From LZORAL124-50-18 sp051208045 (GTDB lineage: Bacteria; Pseudomonadota; Gammaproteobacteria; Pseudomonadales; Oleiphilaceae), in the NCBI GenBank assembly GCA_051208045.1, contig JBPJFY010000004.1:1-64000 (forward strand): 64,000 nucleotides of DNA, given 5' to 3'. Of this stretch, positions 25,352 through 33,812 are shown in pieces. The notes under the pieces were generated by a model. The model saw nothing but the letters and a program-made list of their open reading frames with translations. It did not search any database and was not told where the DNA came from. The position numbers and the translations under genes are program-made. Position 1 is the stretch's first letter. Each line of letters starts with the position of its first letter.

Positions 25352-26334
25352 CAGCGTCGCGGTGCGGAAACCTCATCAAGGAGCTGCGTTAACAAACGAT
25401 CCACCGATACCCCCTCAATTTCCATATCTACATGCAGCAAAATCCGATGCCTCAGTACCGGCAAGGCAACACATTTGACATCGTTGGGTGTCACGTGATC
25501 CCGACTTTCCAGCAAAGCTTTGGCTTTTGCGGCCTGAATCAGATTGATACTTCCTCGGGGGCCTGCCCCACGCGCAATCCCGGGCCAGTCACGTGTTGCA
25601 CGAGTAATCCGCACGGAATAATCCACGACCTCATCATCCGCGAGAATCTGGAATACCCTGCGCTGAATCGACTGAATCTCCTCGGGTGAGGCCACAACAT
25701 CAACTTGGCTCAAATAGTCCGTAGTGCCCCGGCTGGGCGCGGTTTGCCCCTGAACGATGGCCGCCTCATCTTCACTACTGGGGAACTGGATCAGTAATTT
25801 CATCATAAAACGATCCAACTCCGCTTCCGGCAGTGGATACGTGCCCTCCTGCTCAATGGGATTCTGAGTGGCGAGTACCATAAAAGGCGCATCCACCGGC
25901 AATGCACGACCATCAATGGTCACCTGCCGCTCCTGCATTACTTCCAGCAAGGCAGACTGCGTTTTAGCCGGTGCTCGGTTGATTTCATCCGCCAACAGCA
26001 AGTGTGTGAAAACCGGCCCCTTTCGAATTTTGAAGGTTTGGCTGTCCATGTGGTAAATAGAATGCCCGGTCACGTCACTTGGCATCAGGTCCGGCGTGAA
26101 CTGAATACGTGCAAAACGGCCGCTGAATGTCTTTGCCAAGGTTCTCACCAGCAATGTTTTGCCGAGACCAGGTACGCCCTCGATCAACACATGGCCACCT
26201 GCAAACAGGGCGATCAGCACTTGCTCGACGATCTCGGTTTGCCCCAGTACCGCTTTTTCGACTTCTGAGCGCATGCGGGAAGTCACGGCAGAGGTCGCTT
26301 CCAGCTGTTCGCCAGATACTCTTTGGTCAGTCAT
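25351..26334 (-). CDS. MoxR-family AAA+ ATPase
   Basis: The 327-residue ATPase has Walker A GVPGLGKT (near 54-61), Walker B LLLADEINRA (near 112-121), sensor-1 LATQNPIEQEG (near 154) and the Arg-finger and lid region after residue 230. MoxR proteins act as chaperone-like remodelers for metalloenzymes or vWA proteins. Overlap with DUF58 (1 bp) and DUF4350 (4 bp) shows a tight operon. The client here is unknown. Confidence 0.95.
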   Translation of the reverse strand: MTDQRVSGEQLEATSAVTSRMRSEVEKAVLGQTEIVEQVLIALFAGGHVLIEGVPGLGKTLLVRTLAKTFSGRFARIQFTPDLMPSDVTGHSIYHMDSQTFKIRKGPVFTHLLLADEINRAPAKTQSALLEVMQERQVTIDGRALPVDAPFMVLATQNPIEQEGTYPLPEAELDRFMMKLLIQFPSSEDEAAIVQGQTAPSRGTTDYLSQVDVVASPEEIQSIQRRVFQILADDEVVDYSVRITRATRDWPGIARGAGPRGSINLIQAAKAKALLESRDHVTPNDVKCVALPVLRHRILLHVDMEIEGVSVDRLLTQLLDEVSAPRR

Positions 26335-27545
26335 ATGTTTTCCTTTAAAAATTTTAAAGCCTGAATCGTCTGTATCAGTTGATCCGGGTGCGCGGGACGG
26401 TCAATGCGCATGGCGGAACTCACCAGTGATACGGCACATCGCGCCTGCGCCGCCAAACGTTGGTCCTGCTCGTCCGGGGACTGTTTTCTGATGCTTGCGT
26501 AATGCACTTCCATGGCGCGCAAAACATCTTCCCGCAGGCTCAGAATCAGGGCTTGCCCCTGGTTTTGCCGCCATTGAAATCGTGCACTTGCGTCTATGTG
26601 TTCAAGCAGCCTGCGTTGTCGGTTTTCAAATGAAGTAAACACGGGCCCGATTCGGTTGTTTTTGTGCCACAACCACAGGCACAGTAATACCAGTGACAAC
26701 CCGACAAACAAAGGGAAGTTGTCCAGCAGCAGTTGCACAAGACTCGGCGCATCGCGACTGTACAAAAACCAGACCTTGTCGCTATAAGAAGCTAATTGCC
26801 AGAGAATATAGGCATGATCCAGGCAGCCAATGGCATGATTCTTCCACAAATCCAGACTGGGCAGAAAGCTGATCATGCCTTCACCAACATCGAACTGAAG
26901 CATCAGTCCGCCATTATCATCAAAGATTCCGGCTAAATCTTCCGCACTATCAGCGTGAAGCCTCAATGAGGAAAGTACATTGATTTGCAGCACCGATTCC
27001 TCCTGATTAAAGCTGAACTCTGTATGTGCTGAAATCTGATCACATACCTGAAAATCTGTCAGGCCAAGCAGACGCCCCCAACGGGATCTTCCGGAAAAAG
27101 CATCGTACAGCGCATCATCCTCGGAATGTTCGTTTTCAGTCAGACTCACACCAAATTCAGTAAACAAGTGGTCAGTCACGGACTCCAAGTCAGGCACATA
27201 AGGATTTGACGCAGAGATGATCAACTGCCCTCCGCGCTCAACCCATTTCAGCAAATGTTCAGTCCGTTTGGGCGAAAGTGAACCGTAGGCATCAACGAGT
27301 ACGATTACATCGCCGTCACCGATTTCCATGTTCGCGTCATCCAGTTGGCGAAAATGGCCTTGCAGCTCTACCTCCACATTCAGCCGGGACAAGAATGTTT
27401 TGGCCGCAAAAAAAGGCTGTTGGGCTACCTCTGCCGTGGGCCCACGATCAATCTCCTCGGTAACCCATTCCGTGTTCAGGTACACAAACGTGCCCAGCGC
27501 AATAAACAACCCTATGACCAGCACCAGCCAGGCGGAATTACGCAT
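26331..27545 (-). CDS. DUF4350 domain membrane protein
   Basis: The 404-residue protein has one N-terminal helix (5-23), a soluble domain with the DUF4350 pattern (GDVIVLVDAYGSLS near 78-91, then LLKWVERGGQLIISA), and a second helix near 275-295 followed by a cytoplasmic tail. Members are found in MoxR/DUF58/DUF4129 operons; the function is not known. The gene overlaps both neighbours, by 4 bp with MoxR and 8 bp with the upstream gene. Confidence 0.85.
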   Translation of the reverse strand: MRNSAWLVLVIGLFIALGTFVYLNTEWVTEEIDRGPTAEVAQQPFFAAKTFLSRLNVEVELQGHFRQLDDANMEIGDGDVIVLVDAYGSLSPKRTEHLLKWVERGGQLIISASNPYVPDLESVTDHLFTEFGVSLTENEHSEDDALYDAFSGRSRWGRLLGLTDFQVCDQISAHTEFSFNQEESVLQINVLSSLRLHADSAEDLAGIFDDNGGLMLQFDVGEGMISFLPSLDLWKNHAIGCLDHAYILWQLASYSDKVWFLYSRDAPSLVQLLLDNFPLFVGLSLVLLCLWLWHKNNRIGPVFTSFENRQRRLLEHIDASARFQWRQNQGQALILSLREDVLRAMEVHYASIRKQSPDEQDQRLAAQARCAVSLVSSAMRIDRPAHPDQLIQTIQALKFLKENI

Positions 27546-29073
27546 GGGATTCCTCGCTACCTTCCGTCACACTGCGATCACCCACGGAGGAATCTGCATC
27601 AAAAACACGACGCCATTCGAGGCTAAGGTCAGCCCAGGTGTCATTATTCGGTTCACGATGACCGTAGGCTAATGCCTCCCAAGCATGAGTTAACGCTTCA
27701 AAGTACTCAGCCACGTTGTCGTCTGCATGCTGTCGAACGCTGCTTACACAGTCCTGTTCCGTGTCTCCTTCTTTAAAAGGCACATGATGCTGATTGGCAA
27801 GGCGGGACAGCGCGCCGCGATAAAGCAGACTCAGGGCTTCTCTCAGGCGCGCTGAACGCCAAAGGCGCGTCGCTTCCGCAACCACATCCTCAGGGAGTGA
27901 TCCCTCTCGAATATCCAGATTGAAAAGGGTTTCCGGCACGTGCACCGACGACTTCTGTGCTCGTGAAAATTTCAGGCTCAGAATCATCTCCCGATTGCGG
28001 TAAACCAGATAAAGGCAGATGAAAATTACTGCCCCCCAAAGCAGCCACTCAATCGAAGAGGCGATCCACATTACGACATCACCCACCCACGAGGGCACAC
28101 CTGAATCCATCGAGGAATCACTGGCGTCAAACTCCCACTCTTTCAACCATTTGGGATAGCGAGTAACCTCTTTATGGTGGAAGTCGGGCCCGAGCAGAAT
28201 CTCCCCGATTTCCCGGCGAGTGGACTCCGGCGTTTGGTGTGCACTGTTTTCAGGGGTATCTGCCAACACCGGTTCAATGCTCCCTACACTCAGCAAACCG
28301 ATCAGCATTAAAATGCCGACAGAGGAAGCAGTTAAACGAGTCGTGGTACTTTCCGCCCGATTTACAATGCGGCGAAATCCAAGTTCAATGTCCCAGCCCT
28401 CCAGGATCGTGCGACGATTTAAATACAGCGCAAAGCCCCCCGCCACGTAAAAAGGCGAAAACAGAGAAATCGCGAGATAATACAGCACGTCAGCCACATA
28501 GGGGGCTTCAATCAGCTCCATGAAATCCACATCCATGTGTTGCGGAATCAACATGACGACCAACAGTAATAATGAGATTTGTATAATAGCTTCGAGATGC
28601 GCGCCAATAATCGTCAGCCAAAATCCAGTGGAGCTTGTGTTATCCCGGTGTAACACGCCCAGGCGTTGTTTACGGGCTTTGCCCTTCAAGCCTTCGAGCT
28701 GAACTACGGCCAAATCCAGAGAGCGGGTTGGACTCAACCGACGCCAGGTCAGTGATGAAATGAGTTGTTGGCGCCCATAGCGAAAGAATCCTCTGGCCAC
28801 CGCATGCCAGCTGAGCTCTTCCCCAAAGACAGCCCGGCTTAGAAACTGAAGGTGCATACGTTCAAAGAGCGGCTTTAACCACCAGATAACCAGACCAGCC
28901 AGCGCACTCTCTCCTTCGAAGGCGATTAACAGCAACACGAACACGGGCAGTGTAACAACGAACCAGGCCAGATAAAGCGGTTTCCACCAGAGCGGCACCA
29001 TTTTAAATCCCAGGTCTACCGCTTCATAATTCCCTCTTGGGCGCGCGATAAAGCGCATTTTATCCGGATTCAC
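27538..29073 (-). CDS. DUF4129-like multi-pass membrane protein
   Basis: The 511-residue protein has several hydrophobic helices in its first half (about 30-55, 168-190, 207-228, 252-272) and one near 340-360. The C-terminal soluble region (WRSARLREALSLLYRGALSRL near 412-432) has the DUF4129 pattern. The middle part (260-340) is polar and probably periplasmic. It sits between SpoIIM and DUF4350 genes with overlapping ends, the usual place of DUF4129 proteins in this operon. No enzymatic motif is seen. Confidence 0.75.
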   Translation of the reverse strand: MNPDKMRFIARPRGNYEAVDLGFKMVPLWWKPLYLAWFVVTLPVFVLLLIAFEGESALAGLVIWWLKPLFERMHLQFLSRAVFGEELSWHAVARGFFRYGRQQLISSLTWRRLSPTRSLDLAVVQLEGLKGKARKQRLGVLHRDNTSSTGFWLTIIGAHLEAIIQISLLLLVVMLIPQHMDVDFMELIEAPYVADVLYYLAISLFSPFYVAGGFALYLNRRTILEGWDIELGFRRIVNRAESTTTRLTASSVGILMLIGLLSVGSIEPVLADTPENSAHQTPESTRREIGEILLGPDFHHKEVTRYPKWLKEWEFDASDSSMDSGVPSWVGDVVMWIASSIEWLLWGAVIFICLYLVYRNREMILSLKFSRAQKSSVHVPETLFNLDIREGSLPEDVVAEATRLWRSARLREALSLLYRGALSRLANQHHVPFKEGDTEQDCVSSVRQHADDNVAEYFEALTHAWEALAYGHREPNNDTWADLSLEWRRVFDADSSVGDRSVTEGSEESHA

Positions 29074-30029
29074 TCTGCTGCCTCACCCACCAGAAAAAAG
29101 TAGGCTGCTACACCACTCCAAAGCACAGCGCCGACACTGTATTTTATCCAGGCGGAAATAGCGGCATTTGACGACCAGAAGGCCTCGACAAACGCGGCCG
29201 CAATCAACATGAGTATGACACCATACATCATATGAATGGCTTCCCGTGCAGCCAGCTTCAACGCATGGATCCGCCGATATGGTCCGGGAGCAATGAGTGC
29301 ATAGCCGAGTTTAATCCCGGCAGCACCGGCGAAGGTAATGGCAGTAAGCTCGAATGCGCCATGCCCAATGACAAACGTATAGAACGTTTCTGCCGAACCC
29401 AACGCAGTGAGATGGCTCGCAACCGCCCCGAAAACCACGCCGTTATACCCCAGAAAAAACAGGCTACCCAGGGCAAATACGAGCCCGGTGGCAAACGTAC
29501 GGAAGGCGACGCCAATATTGTTGGCAATGTAAAACCCAAACATGCGCACATCAGTCTCGGCTTCACGATCCCGCCCCACACGGTCCGAAGAAGGATCATA
29601 CATAGACTCAAACCGGGCAACATCATGGGCGTCAAACACGTTGTAAATCAGATCCGGATACCACCACACCAGAAGAAAAACCAATACGATCGGCAAATAA
29701 AAGACAGCGCTGGCAACGGCAACAAACACCCAGTTGCGTCGCACCACTGTCGGGAAGCCAGTACGAAAAAATTGCAGTAACCGATACAAAAAATCAGAAC
29801 GAAAACGATACAGCTGCTGATGCCCCCGGCGCACCAGCGCATTAAGTTCTTCAATCAGATTGGGCGAATAGCCCCGCGTTTTCGCCACAGAGATTTGTTG
29901 GCATAGCTGGCGATATCTGGCAGGAAAATCACCCGCTTCTGCGGCTCCCCCTTTTTCCAATGCATCCAATTGCGCGGAAAACGCTGCCCATTGCGCGCGA
30001 TATCGAACTTCGAAGAGATGCTGTTTCAT
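29070..30029 (-). CDS. SpoIIM-family (stage II sporulation protein M) membrane protein
   Basis: The 319-residue protein has a soluble N-terminal part, a helix near 104-122, then further helices with the SpoIIM pattern: FYIANNIGVAFRTFATG near 166-182, NGVVFGAV and GHGAFELTAI near 222-231. The gene order RDD-SpoIIM-DUF4129 recurs with MoxR genes in non-spore-forming bacteria, so the name does not imply sporulation. It overlaps both neighbours by 4 bp. Confidence 0.9.
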   Translation of the reverse strand: MKQHLFEVRYRAQWAAFSAQLDALEKGGAAEAGDFPARYRQLCQQISVAKTRGYSPNLIEELNALVRRGHQQLYRFRSDFLYRLLQFFRTGFPTVVRRNWVFVAVASAVFYLPIVLVFLLVWWYPDLIYNVFDAHDVARFESMYDPSSDRVGRDREAETDVRMFGFYIANNIGVAFRTFATGLVFALGSLFFLGYNGVVFGAVASHLTALGSAETFYTFVIGHGAFELTAITFAGAAGIKLGYALIAPGPYRRIHALKLAAREAIHMMYGVILMLIAAAFVEAFWSSNAAISAWIKYSVGAVLWSGVAAYFFLVGEAAE

Positions 30030-30730
30030 CGAGAGACGACCCTTCCCATCGTGTGATTGGCCGAGGCATGCAGTGCCGCTACGGCGTCCTGGTCTCTCAC
30101 TTCGAGGATCGGCGTGAGGATATTGGCCAGTTCCTCCTGCCGTGCCACAGAAAGCCCGGCGGCACGCTGAGAAAACTGGACGATGGTCTGCTGTTCCGGC
30201 AGTTGCAGCGCCACAGGAAACGGCCGTTGTACTTCCGAGCCCGAATCAAAAGCTAACGCCGCACGCTCTTCGTGCACAACCAAAGTGTCAGCAGCTATAT
30301 CACCCAACCTCCGGCACTGTGCACTCAATGAAATTGTGAACCAGGCGGCGACATAACCAAACGGCAAAAAGTCCACGACGCGCAGCAAATTCCGGATTAA
30401 CGCGCTTGGCAGGCGGACCGGCGTACCATCCGCCTGAACAACGCGCAGATGCATCATACGCTTACCGGGGGTAGCGCCTTTGCCAAACACCTCAAAAACT
30501 ACCGGGTAAAACCATTCCAGCAGGAAAATAACGATGGAGAGCAATCCGGTACCGACTTCGCCCATCCAGTTGAGCACAGTGGCAAGAATGATAAACACAA
30601 CTAAGCGGATGGAAAAATCGATCAGAAAGGCAAGCGAACGCACGAGCCCGCCGGCAGGCGTCAACACCAAGTCAATCCCTTCGGGGGTTTCTATATCAAT
30701 GGCTGTTTCCAGTCGTTGCTTGTCGTCCAT
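30026..30730 (-). CDS. RDD-family membrane protein, first gene of the MoxR operon
   Basis: The protein, 234 residues from the ATG at 30728-30730, has the RDD domain at about 28-150: RSLAFLIDF supplies the R and D residues, followed by two helices and the GATPGKRMMHLRVV segment. The chosen ATG has AGAAAG 8 nt upstream; an in-frame GTG three codons earlier lacks that spacing. The C-terminal 80 residues are soluble. It overlaps the SpoIIM gene by 4 bp and is probably the operon's first gene. Confidence 0.9.
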   Translation of the reverse strand: MDDKQRLETAIDIETPEGIDLVLTPAGGLVRSLAFLIDFSIRLVVFIILATVLNWMGEVGTGLLSIVIFLLEWFYPVVFEVFGKGATPGKRMMHLRVVQADGTPVRLPSALIRNLLRVVDFLPFGYVAAWFTISLSAQCRRLGDIAADTLVVHEERAALAFDSGSEVQRPFPVALQLPEQQTIVQFSQRAAGLSVARQEELANILTPILEVRDQDAVAALHASANHTMGRVVSR

Positions 30731-30942
30731 GAAAAACACTTTCTAGCTGGCAGGAGACGAATAATACCATCATAGTGGTCATCTGCCAGTGTTTCCATGC
30801 GAATAATGTGATGGCAAGCCTGGAAACTTTCTATCGCCTCTAGCGCCCCAATTTGAAGCATAGTATCTCATTCCCGGCTTGAAGCACGGATCAATCTCGC
30901 CTATGGTTAGGATATAGTCCGCTCCTCTGTGGGAATCGTATT

Positions 30943-31746
30943 ATGCAACCACTCCCCCGCCTGCTTTGTCTCTGCCTCGGATTACAGCTATTGCTGGTTT
31001 CGGGGGCGAAGGCCGATGCCGAGCTGTGTCCGCACCCGGTAATTATCGGCTGGGAGCCCTGGCCGCCTTATCAATATGTCAATGAAGACGGCATTCTCAC
31101 GGGCGTGGATATCGATATGGCTTCCGCCATCATGTCTGAACTGCACTGTCAGATCGAGTTTCAACAGGTCCCCTGGAAACGCCACCTCCAAGGGCTGAAG
31201 GAAGGATTGCTGGACATTGCGCTGGGCGCGTCAAAAACACCTGAACGGGCTGAATATGCCCACTTTTCAACCCCCTACCGACAGGAACTGAACAGCCTGT
31301 TTGTGCGTCGCAACACCGACACGGAAAGCATGAACACCATGGAGGACTTTCTGAAAGCCGGAAATCGGCTGGGTGTCACACTGGGGTATTTCTATGGGGA
31401 TGAATTGCAAGCACTAATGAATCAACCCGAATACAACACACGGGTGTCTTACGTGAGAGACAACATTCAGTTGTACCAAATGCTGGACAAGCGGCGCATT
31501 GATGGCTTTCTGGCCGATGCGCTGACGGTTTCCTACCAGTCTCGACAGTTCCCGGAAATACTCGAATTCCAGCCTGTTCTTTATGCGAACTCTTCTCACA
31601 TTTACATTATGCTTAGTAAGAAGAAAGTTGATATCGCGTTCGTTAACAAACTCAACAAAACGCTGGAACGAATGAAAGATACCGGCGTACTGTTCAAAAT
31701 CAACAGCCGGTACATCATTCCTGAATACCAGATTGAAGCCCCCTGA
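30943..31746 (+). CDS. Periplasmic solute-binding protein, family 3
   Basis: The 267-residue protein has a signal peptide ending near residue 25 (AKADAEL). The SBP_bac_3 fold is indicated by GWEPWPPYQYVNEDG near 36-50, GVDIDMASAIM, then a second lobe with FLADALTVSY. No ABC permease or ATPase gene is adjacent, so it is an orphan. It may be an uptake-independent sensor-type binding protein or partner a remote system. The ligand cannot be named. Confidence 0.85.
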   Translation: MQPLPRLLCLCLGLQLLLVSGAKADAELCPHPVIIGWEPWPPYQYVNEDGILTGVDIDMASAIMSELHCQIEFQQVPWKRHLQGLKEGLLDIALGASKTPERAEYAHFSTPYRQELNSLFVRRNTDTESMNTMEDFLKAGNRLGVTLGYFYGDELQALMNQPEYNTRVSYVRDNIQLYQMLDKRRIDGFLADALTVSYQSRQFPEILEFQPVLYANSSHIYIMLSKKKVDIAFVNKLNKTLERMKDTGVLFKINSRYIIPEYQIEAP

Positions 31747-31767
31747 AAACACGTTGCCGCATGAAAA

Positions 31768-32379
31768 TCAGGGAGCAGTAATACCACGCCCCACAACCGC
31801 CAGTGCTTTATCGAGATCTTCCTCCAGAAATTCCTTTTCAGTGCACATGAAACGCCCATCGATCAACAGACTGGCAATACCATGTACCATTCCCCAAGCA
31901 GAGTTGGCCCACACCAGCGGGTCTTCAACCGCAAATGCCCCCCGACGAATACCATCATCAATAATACTCACAAACGCCACTAATGCTTCGTTCCCCGCTT
32001 CCCGCAACTCGTCATGATCCAGGTCTGGCGGAATCATCGGGCCAAACATCAAGCGGTACAACTCGGCATTTTTCTGGGCAAACAGCACATAAGCTTTACC
32101 ACTGGCATGCAGTTTTTCCTGAGGGTCGTCGTGTTCCTGAATGACACGCAGCGTTGCATTTCGCATCTGGCGAAATCCTTCTGCCGCAAGCGACGCCAGC
32201 AAATCTGTCTTGTCCGCAAAATGCCGATATGGCGCTGTTTGTGACACACCAACGTCTCGCGCAAGTGCCCGAAGACTCAGCTTGTCCGGGCCCACTTCCC
32301 GCAGTTGCTCCAATGCTTTATCGAGTAAAGCCTGTTTCAAATTTCCATGGTGATAAGACTGCGCTACTGCACTCATCAT
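31768..32379 (-). CDS. TetR-family regulator with WHG (TetR_C_33) domain
   Basis: The 203-residue protein has a TetR DNA-binding domain (LSLRALARDVGVSQTAPYRHF, residues 34-54) and a C-terminal ligand domain of the WHG type (WGMVHGIASLLIDGRF near 162-177). It is transcribed away from an RND efflux pair with a 324-bp gap between starts, the normal arrangement for a local repressor of the pump. AGGA precedes two consecutive ATG codons, so the start is 32379 or 32376. Confidence 0.92.
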   Translation of the reverse strand: MMSAVAQSYHHGNLKQALLDKALEQLREVGPDKLSLRALARDVGVSQTAPYRHFADKTDLLASLAAEGFRQMRNATLRVIQEHDDPQEKLHASGKAYVLFAQKNAELYRLMFGPMIPPDLDHDELREAGNEALVAFVSIIDDGIRRGAFAVEDPLVWANSAWGMVHGIASLLIDGRFMCTEKEFLEEDLDKALAVVGRGITAP

Positions 32380-32594
32380 AATGTCCTGTTTTACCTGCTA
32401 CCCTGCATTCACTCTGATAATGGCTTCCGTGATCAAACTGCCATCTTAAGTTTAACGTAATATTTACAATGACAACATCTTTTACGGATTTGTGCTTCCG
32501 CTCCCACAGAAATCCAGGAAGCATCGCTCACCGTACACTGCACATTATAACGCCAATAGTGACAGTGATCACATAATTGACAGCGAAAACATTG

Positions 32595-32623
32595 TTGACA
32601 TCGAACACATAGCTTCATATTAT
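32595..32623 (+). promoter_or_regulatory. Strong candidate promoter of the RND efflux genes
   Basis: TTGACA (32595-32600), a 17-bp spacer and TATTAT (32618-32623) form a near-consensus sigma-70 promoter 80 bp before the membrane fusion gene. In the same 324-bp divergent region, a palindrome GTGATCAC (32565-32572) and three TGACA copies near 32560-32600 could be TetR-family operator parts. No other gene is visible in this gap. Confidence 0.6.
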
Positions 32624-32703
32624 GTTTTCATTGCTTACATTTCAACCTTAGATTGCTTACCCTTTCTCATATGGCAATCAAACAGCTTTCCGGGAGCGTC
32701 ACT

Positions 32704-33798
32704 ATGAGCACACATTCCACCTCCTCTTTTCGTACCCCATTCTTTGCCGCAGCAGTAGCACTGCTCGTGACAGCTCTCTGTGCCGTGGCTTTGCTGGTTT
32801 CCGCCACACCGAAGTCGGAAGACAGTGCACCTTCAAAGGACCCCGTAGTGGCGGTTACCAGTGCGACGGTGGAATATCAGCAAATCGCCCAAAAGGTGTA
32901 TGCCTCAGGCAAGCTGACGCACAAAGGCCGGCAGGCTTTGGGCTTCAAAATCAGCGGCACGATATCCCAGCTCAATGTTGAAGAAGGTCAGCCGGTAAAA
33001 AAAGGGGATGTGCTGGCGTCTTTGGAGCTGGAAGAGATCAATGCAGAGCTGGCCAAAGCCAAGAGTGTACACACACAAAGTCAACGTGATCTGACCCGAC
33101 TGACCTCTTTATACAAGAAAAAAGTCATTCCCATTAATCAACTGGAAGACGCACGAACTGCACTGGAAGTGGCGGAAGCCAACCTGGATCTTGCCATTGA
33201 GAAAAAGCGCCAAGCCGTGCTCATTGCCCCGCAAGATGGCATCGTACTCAGCCGCTTCGTGGAATCCAGCGAGCTGGTGCGGCCTCACCAAACCGCCTTT
33301 GTGATTTCCGATACCTCCAAAGGCTGGGTGATTCGCACCCAGGTGAGTGACAAAGACATCGTGCGTATCAACAAAAATGACGAAACCCGGATCAAATTTG
33401 ATGCCTACCCTGGGCATTTGTTCCAGGGCGCTGTCTCCGAGGTGGCGGCGGCCGCAGATACCAGCACCCTGCTGTTTGAAGTGGAAATACAAGTAGCCCC
33501 GGAAAATTACCGTCTCCTCGAAGGCTTTATTGGGCACATGGAGATCGTACCCGCATTTACCGATCGTATCGCCTATGTACCCGTTGAATCCGTGGTTGCC
33601 GCGGACAAAAATCGGGTGAAACTATTTCAGATTCATGAAGACCAGACCGTGAGCCTGGAGGAAGCCTCCATGGCGTGGCTGGAGTCCGGTCAAATTGCGA
33701 TTCGAGAAGGGCTGGAAGAAGGCGCAGTGATTGTGAACAAAGGGGCGACCTTTCTCCACGAGGGTGCAAAAATTCAGCTGGCTGATGCACAGCAGTAA
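32704..33798 (+). CDS. RND efflux periplasmic adaptor (membrane fusion protein)
   Basis: I start at the ATG of 32704 (364 residues) because GGGAG lies 7 nt upstream and an N-terminal anchor helix follows (about 10-32). The longer frame from a TTG is unlikely. The lipoyl and hairpin motifs are clear: GFKISGTISQLNVEEGQPVKKG near 80, a coiled-coil hairpin around 120-170, and IAPQDGIVLSRFVE near 180. It would link the permease of the next gene to an outer-membrane TolC-type channel, which is not in the window. Confidence 0.93.
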   Translation: MSTHSTSSFRTPFFAAAVALLVTALCAVALLVSATPKSEDSAPSKDPVVAVTSATVEYQQIAQKVYASGKLTHKGRQALGFKISGTISQLNVEEGQPVKKGDVLASLELEEINAELAKAKSVHTQSQRDLTRLTSLYKKKVIPINQLEDARTALEVAEANLDLAIEKKRQAVLIAPQDGIVLSRFVESSELVRPHQTAFVISDTSKGWVIRTQVSDKDIVRINKNDETRIKFDAYPGHLFQGAVSEVAAAADTSTLLFEVEIQVAPENYRLLEGFIGHMEIVPAFTDRIAYVPVESVVAADKNRVKLFQIHEDQTVSLEEASMAWLESGQIAIREGLEEGAVIVNKGATFLHEGAKIQLADAQQ

Positions 33799-33812
33799 GC
33801 GGGAGAAACACG

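Noticed and set aside
29070..30029. SpoIIM gene as evidence of a sporulating organism
   Set aside because: The family is widespread in MoxR operons of non-spore formers, and all other genes are gammaproteobacterial.
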